In this document: piece after piece, positions 1 to 7,844 of the stretch
How positions within the stretch are numbered: position 1 is the stretch's first letter
How the letters are laid out: each line of letters opens with the position of its first letter
Source: an uncultured Collinsella sp.
Lineage (GTDB): Bacteria; Actinomycetota; Coriobacteriia; Coriobacteriales; Coriobacteriaceae
DNA length: 13,206 nt
Assembly: GCA_959026535.1 (NCBI GenBank)
Contig: CAUFMB010000051.1
Location: forward strand, 1-13,206
Reading direction: 5' to 3'
The notes under the pieces: generated by a model
Seen by the model: only the letters and a program-made list of their open reading frames with translations
Database searches by the model: none
What the model was told of the DNA's origin: nothing
Translations under genes and position numbers: made by a program

Positions 1-76
1 TCGGTCGCACGGAGAGCATTTCCCAGTTGACAAAACTATAGGAACACCCCCCAACTGCATAGCTTCCTAGTCAAAG

Positions 77-111
77 CGCCCGGCGAGCAGTTTGTGCTTG
101 CCGGGCGTTTT
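77..111 (+). terminator. Rho-independent terminator of an upstream gene outside the window
   Basis: A 13-bp stem (77-89 with 95-107, one G.T pair) closes a 5-nt loop and is followed by TTTT at 108-111. It sits just after possible stop codons of an upstream reading frame (for example TAG at 68-70 or 38-40). Bases 1-70 are too short to identify that upstream gene. The terminator isolates the signalling operon that begins at 179, so that operon should have its own promoter in 112-178. Confidence 0.75.
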
Positions 112-163
112 GCCGTCCGCGGATTTTGGGACATGCGGCCCGTTTTTTGAGCCCGCCTGTCGG

Positions 164-169
164 TACACT
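164..169 (+). promoter_or_regulatory. Possible -10 element (TACACT) for the signalling operon
   Basis: TACACT at 164-169 fits a sigma-70 type -10 (TANNNT) and lies between the upstream terminator and the first good ATG at 179. No convincing -35 is seen 16-18 bases upstream; the region there is a T-run (143-148). The start point would fall near 176-179, so a start at ATG 179 would give a leaderless or nearly leaderless message. Weak, position-based call. Confidence 0.25.
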
Positions 170-178
170 AAAAGCACT

Positions 179-2062
179 ATGGGTACCCGCGAGCGACATA
201 TCGGCCATGCGGCCGCCCGATCCGCGCCGGTAGCGGATCCCAGGGGCGGCAGGCTCTTCGCCATGCCGCGATTCCTCGTTGGCATAACGCACCTGGTGTA
301 CCGTCGTCGCGCCTTCGTCATTGCCGGCGTCATAACCGCACTATTTCTTCTGTTTTTGGCGGTCTTGCCGGCGTTATTCGCTTCCGATCCCAAGCTCTCC
401 AACACCGTGCCCATCTATAGCGAGGTGTCCAAAGAGGTCGTGGACGGGCTTATCCATTCGAGCTCGATTCCGCTGCTTGTCGCTGCCGTCGCGTTCTCAA
501 TCTGGGGCGTGCTGGTTTACCTGCGCTGTCTTGATTACATCCTGCGCCGGCGCCTCGTTGCCGTTGCCACCATCAGCGCCTTGTGGATGATCGAGGTCAT
601 CCTCAAGTACAAGTCGTTCACGCCGTTTTATGCCACCGTGCTGTGGTACCTGTACTATGTGCCCATGACGCTCATTCCGCTCCTCTACCAGCTGTGCGGC
701 CTGCGCCTTGCGGGGTTGGAGCATCATCGTGCGGGTCGCCGCTACCGCACGGCCCTGTGGATCGCGGCCATCCTGCTCATTGGGTTTGTGCTCACCAACG
801 ATTTCCACCGGCAGGTATTCCACTTTGACCGCACAAGCGACACCTGGAGCAACGACTACACGTACGGCTGGGGTTATTTTGCCGTTCTGATATGGACGGC
901 CTTTAACTTCGTGGCCTTTTTCATTTTGGTGGGGCGCTCCTCGTCCTTCCGTATCCAACGTTTTTCGAGCACGGCGGCACTCGTGCTGCTGGGCGGCGCG
1001 TTCTTTGCCATTTCGTACGCCCTGCGCGTGCCTTGGGCATGGAAGCTCAACTTTTCGCTCGTCTACTGCGTGCTGTGCGTGGTGACGCTCGAGATTTGCC
1101 TCGATTGCGGCGTTATACCGTCGTACCACGGTATTGCCAACATTTTCGACACCCTGCCGCTCGATCTGAAGGTTATAACGCGCGACCTGCAGGAAGTCTA
1201 TGCCACGCCGGTATCAAAGCCGATTCCGGCAGGCGTGCGTGAAGAGCTGCGCGCTCAGGAGCACGGGCATTCCCACGCCTTTACCGTGGCGTCCGATCCC
1301 GATGTGATGTACCGCGCCTTTCCACTGCTGGGCGGATTGGCATTGCTCGCCCAAGACGTATCGGAGCTCAACGAGCTCAATCGCGAGCTGGCGTACCGGC
1401 GCATGGAATTGCAGCGCCAAAACGAACTGCTTACGGCCGACTACGATCTTAAGACGCATCTTGCCGACCAGGAGGCCGAGGCCTTGCTGATCAAAGATGT
1501 TGACCAGGCGCTTGCCCGCGCGCTCGATGAGATGTATGGGCTGCTGAGCTCGCTGCCGCCGTTAACCGATGAGGCATCCTCGCACGAGCGCTATCGCATG
1601 CTGCAATGTGCCAAGATGCTCGTCGCCTATTGCAAACGCAAGGGCTCGCTCACGTTGGCGCAACATGGGGAAAGCGGGTTTGACCGTGATCGCATCCAAC
1701 TCATTGCCAACGAGCTGGCAAGTGACTTGCGCACCATCGATGTCGACTGCGCTTCGATCATCGCCATACAGCGTCCGATGCATGCCAGTACGGTAAGCGC
1801 GCTGTACGACTGCGTGTATGACTTTGCGTTTTTCGCCTACACCACCGATTATCCGGCACTCATGTACCATCTGAGCGAACACGATTCGTGCAGCGTGGAG
1901 CTGCGTGCCACGCTCTTTTCCAACGACGAGGAGGACTTGTCGCAGACGCCCGCCGCGCACGAGCTCGAGGTTGCACTGCAGGGGCGTAACGTGGCGTATC
2001 GTCTTGAGGGCGAGGCCGGTCAGCTGCGTATGATCGTGCTGATGCCGCGGGCGGGTGAGTGA
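179..2062 (+). CDS. Polytopic 7TM-type sensor with degenerate histidine-kinase C-terminus
   Basis: This is a 627-residue membrane protein, the first gene of a sensor-kinase-regulator operon. From about residue 40 to 320 it carries roughly eight hydrophobic segments, with a pattern like the N-terminal 7TM sensor region of some Gram-positive histidine kinases. A charged coiled-coil stretch rich in Glu, Leu, Asn and Arg follows (around 400-450), then a C-terminal domain placed where HisKA and HATPase domains normally lie. No H-box is visible. Near residues 539-555, where an N-box is expected, the sequence reads ALYDCVYDFAFF instead of an EALTNAxKHA-type motif, and no glycine-rich G-box follows. 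I infer a catalytically dead kinase or pure sensory partner of the next gene. Start: ATG 179 is chosen; ATG 263 (27 nt after a GGGGCGG stretch is not ideal either) is a serious alternative that removes a hydrophilic 28-residue tail. An upstream TTG at 92 lies inside the terminator and is rejected. The stop overlaps the next start (TGATG). Confidence 0.8.
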   Translation: MGTRERHIGHAAARSAPVADPRGGRLFAMPRFLVGITHLVYRRRAFVIAGVITALFLLFLAVLPALFASDPKLSNTVPIYSEVSKEVVDGLIHSSSIPLLVAAVAFSIWGVLVYLRCLDYILRRRLVAVATISALWMIEVILKYKSFTPFYATVLWYLYYVPMTLIPLLYQLCGLRLAGLEHHRAGRRYRTALWIAAILLIGFVLTNDFHRQVFHFDRTSDTWSNDYTYGWGYFAVLIWTAFNFVAFFILVGRSSSFRIQRFSSTAALVLLGGAFFAISYALRVPWAWKLNFSLVYCVLCVVTLEICLDCGVIPSYHGIANIFDTLPLDLKVITRDLQEVYATPVSKPIPAGVREELRAQEHGHSHAFTVASDPDVMYRAFPLLGGLALLAQDVSELNELNRELAYRRMELQRQNELLTADYDLKTHLADQEAEALLIKDVDQALARALDEMYGLLSSLPPLTDEASSHERYRMLQCAKMLVAYCKRKGSLTLAQHGESGFDRDRIQLIANELASDLRTIDVDCASIIAIQRPMHASTVSALYDCVYDFAFFAYTTDYPALMYHLSEHDSCSVELRATLFSNDEEDLSQTPAAHELEVALQGRNVAYRLEGEAGQLRMIVLMPRAGE

Positions 2063-3558
2063 TGATGCAGATGCCGCTTATCCTTCCCCAGATCGTTGCG
2101 CTCGATGTGCTCTTTGCCTTGGTGGCATGCCTGCAGACCATCCATGTTCCGCTCATCGCATCGCGTCGTTCGTCTTACAACCGCAAAGTGATTTGCGTCT
2201 ATGAGTCGAGCCTTGTGCTGCACTTGATTATCTCGGCCGTCATCTTGTTCGTGTCGAGCGGGTCGTATCTGGTGGCGCCGCTCTATGTCGTCGCCGAGGC
2301 GGCGGGCGCGCTGCTATGGCTCAACGCCGCGATTGCCGCCTATGGCGTAGTCCTTATGGTGCATTATCGTCGTCCCGTCATGATGGTTGAGCTGCTGCTT
2401 GTTGCCGCCGCGACGCCGCCGGTTGTTTACGTCATGGGTTCGGCGTGGCCCGCAGTCCTTATCGCGGAGGGCGCGTTCTTCCTGTTCCGCTCCATCGCGG
2501 CGCTTTTGATGGACGTGCGCAACCGCCAGGAGGACACCACGGCGTTTTCGACGATCGAGACCATTAACGTGATCCCCGTCGGCATTCTGTATCTGGATTC
2601 GAAGGGCCGCCCGTTGCTCATGAACCGCTGCGTGCGCAGGAATCTCGTGGAGCTTCACATGCCCACCGACCTGCACGACATGAGCGATACGTGGAACGGC
2701 CTTCGAAAACTCAGTGCGGAGATGCCCGAGAGCAGCAAAAACCGCGTTCGAATCGACCTGGACCGCTTTGGGGAGGCGCGCGCGGTGGTCGAGGTTTCCC
2801 CCTCCGAGATTCGTCTGTTCGCGTGCGATGAGGTTATGGTTTCGGGCCGCCCCTTTGAGCGCATTATCGGCTTGGACGTGACGGAGTATGCGCATGCCCA
2901 CGACCGTCTGGCGCAGGCAAATCACCTGCTTGAGCTTGCGGGTCAAGAACTTCAGGCTCAGATCGAAGAGGTCAAGAAGGTTGCCGACAATGCGGCCTAC
3001 CTGCGCATGCGTGCCCGCGTGCACGACGTGATCGGACAGCGCCTGTCCATCCTCCATCGCTATCTGGAAGAGGGACGCCTGGACGACGAGTCGCTCGAGC
3101 AGATTGACCCGCTGCTGCGCTCGATTGCCGCCGACCTGCGTAGCGGTGGCGCTAGCGAGCCTGCGGAGCAACTGGGCGATATCGTTCATGCCTTTGGCCT
3201 GGTGAGCGTGCAGATTGATGTAGATGGATCGCTTCCGGACGATGCATGCGTCGCTGCCGCCTTTTTGCAGATTATCCGCGAGGCATCGACCAATGCCACC
3301 AAGCATGCGCAGGCCCACCAGGTCCAGGTGCGCCTGTGGCAGGAGGTATCGGATGGTGGCGCCATTGCACACATGACGGTATCAAACGACGGAGCGCCTG
3401 CCCCCGTATCGTATCGCGAGGGAACGGGTATCCCTGGTATGAGGCATGTCGCGCAAAATCTGGGCGGCAGCCTGGAGGTCCATGCCGCCCCGCCCTTTAC
3501 GCTTGCGGTGTCCATTCCGCTGAACTCCAACGCAACGGTCCAAAGGAGAAGCTCATGA
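2062..3558 (+). CDS. Sensor histidine kinase, NarL/DesK type (HisKA_3)
   Basis: A 498-residue membrane histidine kinase that should autophosphorylate on His and pass phosphate to the regulator encoded next. The N-terminal 140 residues hold about six hydrophobic segments. A PAS-like region follows at about 163-275 (from VGILYLDSKG to IGLDVTEY), then a short coiled coil. The dimerisation/H-box is RVHDVIGQRLS with His321 as the likely phosphate acceptor. The ATPase domain has an N-box, REASTNATKHA with Asn411, an SNDG motif, and a G-box, GTGIPGM at 454-460. All core motifs are present, so the kinase looks active. The stop of the preceding gene shares its A with this ATG (2062), and ATGA links it to the next gene, so all three are probably translationally coupled. 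ATG at 2065 or GTG at 2059 are alternative starts that change little. Confidence 0.93.
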   Translation: MMQMPLILPQIVALDVLFALVACLQTIHVPLIASRRSSYNRKVICVYESSLVLHLIISAVILFVSSGSYLVAPLYVVAEAAGALLWLNAAIAAYGVVLMVHYRRPVMMVELLLVAAATPPVVYVMGSAWPAVLIAEGAFFLFRSIAALLMDVRNRQEDTTAFSTIETINVIPVGILYLDSKGRPLLMNRCVRRNLVELHMPTDLHDMSDTWNGLRKLSAEMPESSKNRVRIDLDRFGEARAVVEVSPSEIRLFACDEVMVSGRPFERIIGLDVTEYAHAHDRLAQANHLLELAGQELQAQIEEVKKVADNAAYLRMRARVHDVIGQRLSILHRYLEEGRLDDESLEQIDPLLRSIAADLRSGGASEPAEQLGDIVHAFGLVSVQIDVDGSLPDDACVAAAFLQIIREASTNATKHAQAHQVQVRLWQEVSDGGAIAHMTVSNDGAPAPVSYREGTGIPGMRHVAQNLGGSLEVHAAPPFTLAVSIPLNSNATVQRRSS

Positions 3559-4175
3559 TTCGTATCCTTATCGTCGAAGACCAGGCCATTCTGCGCGAGA
3601 GCCTTGCACGCTCTGTTGGTGACCAGCCCGACATGACCGTTGTTGCCGCCATCGCCGATGCCTCAGATGCCTTGGACGTTGCGCTCAAGGAGCATCCGGA
3701 CATGATTTTGATGGACGTGTGCACCGAGCACGATTCCAACGGCATCGTGGCGGCGGCGCGCATCAAAGAGCGGCTGCCCGAGTGCCGCATCGTTATCATG
3801 ACGGGCATGCCCAAGATTACGTTTGTCGATCAGGCGCGCGAGGCGGGCGTCGACAGCTTTGTGTACAAGAACGTCGGCATCGATGAGCTTTTTGCGGTGA
3901 TGCGCTCCACGCTGGCAGGTTACTGCACGTTTCCCAAGCCGCCCGAAAGCATCTTTTCGGGCACGGCGGCGCTCGACGACGTTGAGCTGTCGATTTTGCG
4001 CCTGGCGTGTGAGGGCAAGAGCCGTCGCGAGATTGCGGCCGAGTTGTTTATGAGCGAGGGCACGATCAAGCGCCGTATCTCGGAGATTCTCAACAAGACC
4101 GGCTACGACAACATCATGCGCCTGGCCGTGCACGCGGTGACCGAAGGCAGCATTGTTCCCAACATGGAGCGCTAA
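3555..4175 (+). CDS. LuxR/NarL-family response regulator
   Basis: A 206-residue two-domain response regulator and the likely output of the upstream kinase. The receiver domain (1 to about 120) has the acidic pocket E8-D9, phosphoacceptor Asp54 in ILMDV, Thr83 in IMTGM and Lys105 in YKN. The C-terminal helix-turn-helix (about 145-200) reads LACEGKSRREIAAELFMSEGTIKRRISEIL, a LuxR-type fold in which KRR replaces the usual KxH in the recognition helix. The start is fixed by AGGAGA at 3544-3549, five bases before ATG 3555, and overlaps the kinase stop as ATGA. The target genes cannot be read from the sequence. A promoter next to the operon or for the nearby envelope-type genes would be a reasonable first guess. 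Confidence 0.94.
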   Translation: MIRILIVEDQAILRESLARSVGDQPDMTVVAAIADASDALDVALKEHPDMILMDVCTEHDSNGIVAAARIKERLPECRIVIMTGMPKITFVDQAREAGVDSFVYKNVGIDELFAVMRSTLAGYCTFPKPPESIFSGTAALDDVELSILRLACEGKSRREIAAELFMSEGTIKRRISEILNKTGYDNIMRLAVHAVTEGSIVPNMER

Positions 4176-4201
4176 CGCTCGTTACGCATCGGCATAAAAG
4201 C

Positions 4202-4236
4202 GACGGGGCCGCAGGATCAACTCCTGCGGCCCCGTC
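4202..4236. terminator. Bidirectional terminator between convergent operons
   Basis: A perfect 15-bp GC-rich stem (4202-4216 with 4222-4236) has a 5-nt loop. On the + strand it is followed by TGGTGT, a poor U-tract. On the - strand it is followed by GCTTTTATG, which is better. It lies between the + strand response regulator (ends 4175) and the - strand lipoprotein gene (ends 4285), so it probably stops both, more efficiently from the lipoprotein side. Confidence 0.88.
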
Positions 4237-4284
4237 TGGTGTGCGCGGATGTGTCCGCCAATCCGCGGCTGTCGATGTCTGCCG

Positions 4285-5127
4285 TTACGCGATGGTTACG
4301 CTGTAGGAGGCGACGTCCTCGTAGGAATCGGTCAGGTAGGCGTCGATGCCGATGGTCGTGTTGACCAGGTCGTCGAGGCTATCGAGCGCGCCGTTCGAGA
4401 ACGTGAATTCCTCGGTGGCGTTGGTGCCGGGCATCAGGTGAGCCGAGAACCAGGGTTCCTTCATGGTGCCGTTGACGTTGGTCTTACCGCTGGGAGCGTA
4501 GAAGGTCAGGTCCTTGTCGCTCTTGTTGGTGATGTTGACGACAAAGCCGATGTCGCCCCAGTCGTCCTTGAACTTCTCGGTGATGGTGATGGTGCACAGA
4601 TCGTCATCGGCGACGGTGACGGCGGGGGAGATTTCGACGCGCTGGACGTCGTCGTCTTCGACGGCCTCATCGATCTCCTCTTCCTTTTCGGCCGCCTCGC
4701 GATCCTTCTTCACCGTGCCGGACAGATCCTTGTCGGACTTGGTGAAGACAAGATTGCCGTCATCCTCTTCGAGGATGAGTTTGCCGTCCTTGAGCTTCAT
4801 GTCGTGCGACTCGTCTTCGGCGGTGATCGTTACGGTGGTGGCGTCCTTTGCCTCCCATTTAAGGTCGACAACCTCAAGGAACAGGTCGAGGGCGCCTGTA
4901 CCGTCCTCATCGAGAATCAGGACGCAGTGGACACCCCAATCCTCGAGCATCTTCATGTACTCATCGGTCAGCTCTTCGCCATCCACGGTTCCACCCGAGA
5001 GTTCCCAGCTGCCGACGAAGTCGGCCTTGGGGTCTTTGGCGCCGCCGCTGCAGCCCGTCAGGGCAAAGGCGAGCGCCAGGACGCATGTCAGGAATGCGAG
5101 CACGGACTTTTTGAACGTTGTCTTCAT
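4285..5127 (-). CDS. Secreted lipoprotein with lipocalin-like and C-terminal beta domains
   Basis: A 280-residue predicted lipoprotein, anchored outside the membrane by lipidated Cys26. The N-terminus has Lys residues at 2, 6 and 7, a hydrophobic core, and the lipobox LTGC. Residues about 36-132 (from FVGSWEL to LVFTK) look like a small lipocalin-like beta-barrel found in many Firmicute and Coriobacteria lipoproteins. A very acidic linker at 138-160 follows. Residues 165-280 look like an immunoglobulin-like beta domain (DUF4352/DUF5067-like in style), with NITNKSDKDLTFY characteristic of that class. The exact ligand is unknown. The Shine-Dalgarno AAGGAGG (5133-5139, read on -) is five bases from ATG. 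The gene lies 80 bases downstream of the SPFH gene on the same strand and may be co-transcribed. The spacer holds a 7-bp stem without a U-run (5167-5173 with 5182-5188), which could trim or attenuate read-through. Confidence 0.85.
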   Translation of the reverse strand: MKTTFKKSVLAFLTCVLALAFALTGCSGGAKDPKADFVGSWELSGGTVDGEELTDEYMKMLEDWGVHCVLILDEDGTGALDLFLEVVDLKWEAKDATTVTITAEDESHDMKLKDGKLILEEDDGNLVFTKSDKDLSGTVKKDREAAEKEEEIDEAVEDDDVQRVEISPAVTVADDDLCTITITEKFKDDWGDIGFVVNITNKSDKDLTFYAPSGKTNVNGTMKEPWFSAHLMPGTNATEEFTFSNGALDSLDDLVNTTIGIDAYLTDSYEDVASYSVTIA

Positions 5128-5207
5128 GGTGTCCTCCTTAATCGAACGAAACCCATAGAAGCAGGAGCGGGGGCGGCGGATCCCCCGCCAATTACCAGAT
5201 AGAGGGA

Positions 5208-6449
5208 CTAGGGCCTGGGCGTTCCGCAGTTGCTGCAGAACTTGCCGCCGTTTTCGCTACCGCAGTTGGGGCAGAACCACTTGGCCGGTGCCGGGGCGGG
5301 TGCGGGGCTGCCGCACTCGGGGCAGAACTTGCCGGTGTTGGTGGCGCCGCAGCTGCAGGTCCACGTGCCGGCCGCGGGCGCGGCGGCAGGCGCCGGAGCG
5401 GGCGCCGGGGCGGGCGCCGGCTGCGGTGCGGCCTGCTGCTGTGCCTGGCCGGCGGCAAACAGCTGACTGGCGTTCATGCCGCCCATGCCGCCTGCCATGC
5501 CCATGCCCATAAAGCCGGCCATCGCGCCGTTGGGGTTGGCCGCCGCCGCGCGCATCGCGTCGCTCTGGGCGCTGGCGATGTTGGCGGCTGCCATGGTGGG
5601 ATCGCGCATGACCGCGGCCTTCTGCAGGTCCTTGATCATCTGCTCGTCTTCTTGCGAAGCGGCGATGGAGTTGACGCCAAAGCTCACGATCTCGACGCCG
5701 CGCAGGTCACGCCAGTCGGCGGAGAGGACCTCGTTGAGCGCGCGGGCGAGCTCGGTGGTGTGGCCGGGGATGGCGCTGTAGCGGATGCCCATCTCCGAGA
5801 TCTTGGCAAAGGCGGGCTGCAGGGCGGTGAGCAGCTCGGACTTAAGCTGGCTATCGATCTTGTCGCGCGTGTAGCTATCGGTCACGTTGCCGCACACATT
5901 GGTGTAGAACAGCAACGGGTTGGTGATGCGGTACGAATACTCGCCGTTGCAGCGCACGGAGATGTCGACGTCCAGGCCAATATTGTTGTCGACCACGCGG
6001 AAGGGCACGGGCGAGGCGGTGCCGTACTTGTTGCCGATAATCTCCTTGGTGTTAATGAAGTAGACGCGCTGGTCCTTGCCCGCGTCACCGCCGAAGGTGA
6101 AGCGGCTGCCGATATTGGCGAAGGTCTCCTTGATGGAATCGCCCAGGTTGCCGCTAAAGACGCTCGGCTCGCTGCCGGTATCGAAGACGAACTCGCCGGG
6201 CTCCAGCGCGACTTCGATGATCTTGCCGTTTTGCACCACGAGCATGCCCTGGCCGTCGTTGACGGCGATGACGGAGCCGTTGGAGATGACGTTGTCCTCG
6301 CCATGCGTGTTGGAGCTGCGGCCGCCGGTGCGCTTAACGCCCTTGCAGGCCAAGACGTCAGCGGGCATCGATTCGCAGTAGATAAATTCCTTCCACTGGT
6401 CGGCCATGACGCCGCCGGCAGCTCCCAATCCAGCTTTCAAGAGTCCCAT
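5208..6449 (-). CDS. YdjI-like SPFH domain protein with two C-terminal zinc ribbons
   Basis: A 413-residue protein of the SPFH (band 7/flotillin-like) class that databases often call virion core protein; Bacillus YdjI is the best studied relative. SPFH proteins form large membrane-associated assemblies, and YdjI is linked to PspA-mediated membrane-stress defence. The N-terminus (MGLLKAGLGAAGGVMADQW) is short and glycine-rich. The SPFH core runs to about residue 285, followed by an Ala/Gly/Met-rich segment and a Pro-Ala repeat linker. Two zinc ribbons close the protein: C365, C367, C376, C379 (first knuckle C-x-C, slightly unusual) and C393, C396, C405, C408. The protein lacks a clear transmembrane segment, so membrane contact is probably peripheral or through partners. 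It is preceded by the two-TM zinc-ribbon gene, 48 bases upstream in the same direction, which matches the ydjGHI-like context. Confidence 0.9.
   Translation of the reverse strand: MGLLKAGLGAAGGVMADQWKEFIYCESMPADVLACKGVKRTGGRSSNTHGEDNVISNGSVIAVNDGQGMLVVQNGKIIEVALEPGEFVFDTGSEPSVFSGNLGDSIKETFANIGSRFTFGGDAGKDQRVYFINTKEIIGNKYGTASPVPFRVVDNNIGLDVDISVRCNGEYSYRITNPLLFYTNVCGNVTDSYTRDKIDSQLKSELLTALQPAFAKISEMGIRYSAIPGHTTELARALNEVLSADWRDLRGVEIVSFGVNSIAASQEDEQMIKDLQKAAVMRDPTMAAANIASAQSDAMRAAAANPNGAMAGFMGMGMAGGMGGMNASQLFAAGQAQQQAAPQPAPAPAPAPAPAAAPAAGTWTCSCGATNTGKFCPECGSPAPAPAPAKWFCPNCGSENGGKFCSNCGTPRP
5389..5424 (-). repeat. 12-bp tandem repeat encoding the Pro-Ala linker of the SPFH protein
   Basis: About three copies of a 12-base unit (GGCGCCGGAGCG, then GGCGCCGGGGCG, then a partial copy, read on +) encode the PAPAPA stretch between the Ala/Met-rich segment and the first zinc ribbon. 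The units stay in frame, so copy-number change would alter linker length without breaking the gene. Confidence 0.7.
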
Positions 6450-6497
6450 GGTGATCTTCCTTTCTCGTCAAAGTCCGGGTGGTGTTGATCGGGTTAC

Positions 6498-7820
6498 TTA
6501 GTCGTCCTTGTCGCCCTTCATGACAACGGTGGTCTCGGTGTGGCTGAAGGTGTCGTGCTTCTCGACCAGGTCGAGCTCACCGCAGTGCTCGTCGGCGTGG
6601 GTGGCCTCGTTGGCCGTCCTGAGCTGGCCCACCAGCAGCACGTCTGCGATGATTACGATGATCAACGGCGCGACGATGTTGATGAGGATGCCCTCGACAT
6701 CAAAGGTGAGGTAATCCGGATCGAAGGCATTCCCACCCATAAAGAGAATCTGGGAGAGGATAAATCCGATCACAAAGAACAGCAGCGAGGCGATAATGAG
6801 CTTGGGCTTGGAGCAGGGGAGCTCGCCGACCATGCGGCCGGTCTGGCCGTTCATGGCAAACAGATAGCTCTTGCCATTCCATGAGGTTGAGAGCATCCAG
6901 ACGGGGAACAGCGCGTAGTCGCTGTCTTCCCAGGTGTAGTCGAGTTGCTTGCTCTCGACCGAGGCATCATCGTACTCGTCAATGACGGTCTCGCGCAGGG
7001 CCGAGATCGTGCTCTCTTCCATGCGGCGCTCGGCACGGGCCTTGCAAGTCTCGCAGTCCTCGTCGTAGCGGTTGGCGATGTAGCCGGGCATGTAGGCGAC
7101 CGAGAACGGGCGCAACGCGTCGTAGTCAAACGGTTCGATGGCGTCCATGTGGCCGTCGGGCATCTTGGACGATCCGTCGACGGGCACGCGCTCAAACGAG
7201 ATATTGCCTTTGCGGTAGGCATCGTAGTGGTCGGTGGTCGTGACGGTACGGTCGGATTCTTCGGTCACGGTCTCGTTGGTTGCGTCAAAGTGCACTTCGC
7301 CGTCCACGCGGGCGCCGTAGAGCCAAAACGGCACGTAGACGCCTTGGACTTCGTCGATGTGGTTGCCGGTGACAAAGCTCTTGGGCAGCAGGATCTTGCC
7401 CTTGTAGTGCTCCTTGAGCGCGGCCAAGACATCGTCGCGCCCGAGCTTAAACGGAATCACCAGGTCGGGGGAGAAGTCGCCCGAGAGCTGACCAGGTGCC
7501 ACGGCGGGGTTGCCACAGTACGGGCAGGTGGAGACGGCGACGGTGCCGTCCGAGATCAGCTCGGCGCCACACGACGAGCAGATATAGCCGGCGTTTTGGG
7601 CCAGTTCCTGCACCGCATCGTCGGATGCGGGCTTGGATGCTGCGGCCGCCGCATCGGCTTTGGCATCTGCCTTGTCCTGGCGCTCGCGATAGAGAGCCTC
7701 GACCTCTTCGACTTCAAAGCGCGAGTCGCAGTAGTCGCAGACGAGCTTTTGCTCGGCGCTGGCAAAATGCAGCGGGCCGCCACAGGCAGGGCACTGATAG
7801 TTAACGCTTTCGAAGGCCAT
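6498..7820 (-). CDS. Double zinc-ribbon protein with two C-terminal membrane segments
   Basis: A 440-residue protein of a family commonly misnamed as a PriA-like or RNA-polymerase-like zinc protein; it resembles Bacillus YdjG in layout. The first zinc ribbon uses C10, C13, C28 and C31. A linker rich in Ala, Lys and Asp (about 45-70) leads to the second ribbon, C81, C84, C99 and C102. A long soluble middle part (about 115-335) contains VYVPFWLYGA, characteristic of this family, and an extra C-x2-C at C256/C259. Two hydrophobic segments lie at about 341-361 and 378-398. The topology therefore puts most of the protein, including the ribbons, on one side of the membrane, most likely the cytoplasm. 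The start is supported by AAAGGA seven bases upstream. It sits 24 bases after the DUF4428 gene and 48 bases before the SPFH gene, so an operon is likely. Function is unproven; a membrane scaffold partner for the SPFH protein is inferred from context. Confidence 0.87.
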   Translation of the reverse strand: MAFESVNYQCPACGGPLHFASAEQKLVCDYCDSRFEVEEVEALYRERQDKADAKADAAAAASKPASDDAVQELAQNAGYICSSCGAELISDGTVAVSTCPYCGNPAVAPGQLSGDFSPDLVIPFKLGRDDVLAALKEHYKGKILLPKSFVTGNHIDEVQGVYVPFWLYGARVDGEVHFDATNETVTEESDRTVTTTDHYDAYRKGNISFERVPVDGSSKMPDGHMDAIEPFDYDALRPFSVAYMPGYIANRYDEDCETCKARAERRMEESTISALRETVIDEYDDASVESKQLDYTWEDSDYALFPVWMLSTSWNGKSYLFAMNGQTGRMVGELPCSKPKLIIASLLFFVIGFILSQILFMGGNAFDPDYLTFDVEGILINIVAPLIIVIIADVLLVGQLRTANEATHADEHCGELDLVEKHDTFSHTETTVVMKGDKDD

Positions 7821-7844
7821 GATCGGTCCTTTCCGTGCCGAGGG

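Noticed and set aside
27..32. Perfect TTGACA -35 element
   Set aside because: No -10-like sequence is found 15-19 bases downstream, and a terminator follows at 77.
92..178. Upstream extension of the first sensor gene from a TTG at 92
   Set aside because: The TTG lies inside the loop/stem of a strong terminator and has no ribosome binding site; initiation there is implausible.
2314..3372. 352-codon - strand open frame
   Set aside because: It is antisense to the histidine kinase, whose H-, N- and G-boxes are all intact.
5167..5188. Terminator between the SPFH and lipoprotein genes
   Set aside because: The stem is only 7 bp and is not followed by a U-run on the transcribed strand, so at best it attenuates.
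4249..5202. Long + strand open frame opposite the lipoprotein gene
   Set aside because: It is antisense to a well-supported lipoprotein with signal peptide and ribosome binding site, and its product has no recognisable domain.
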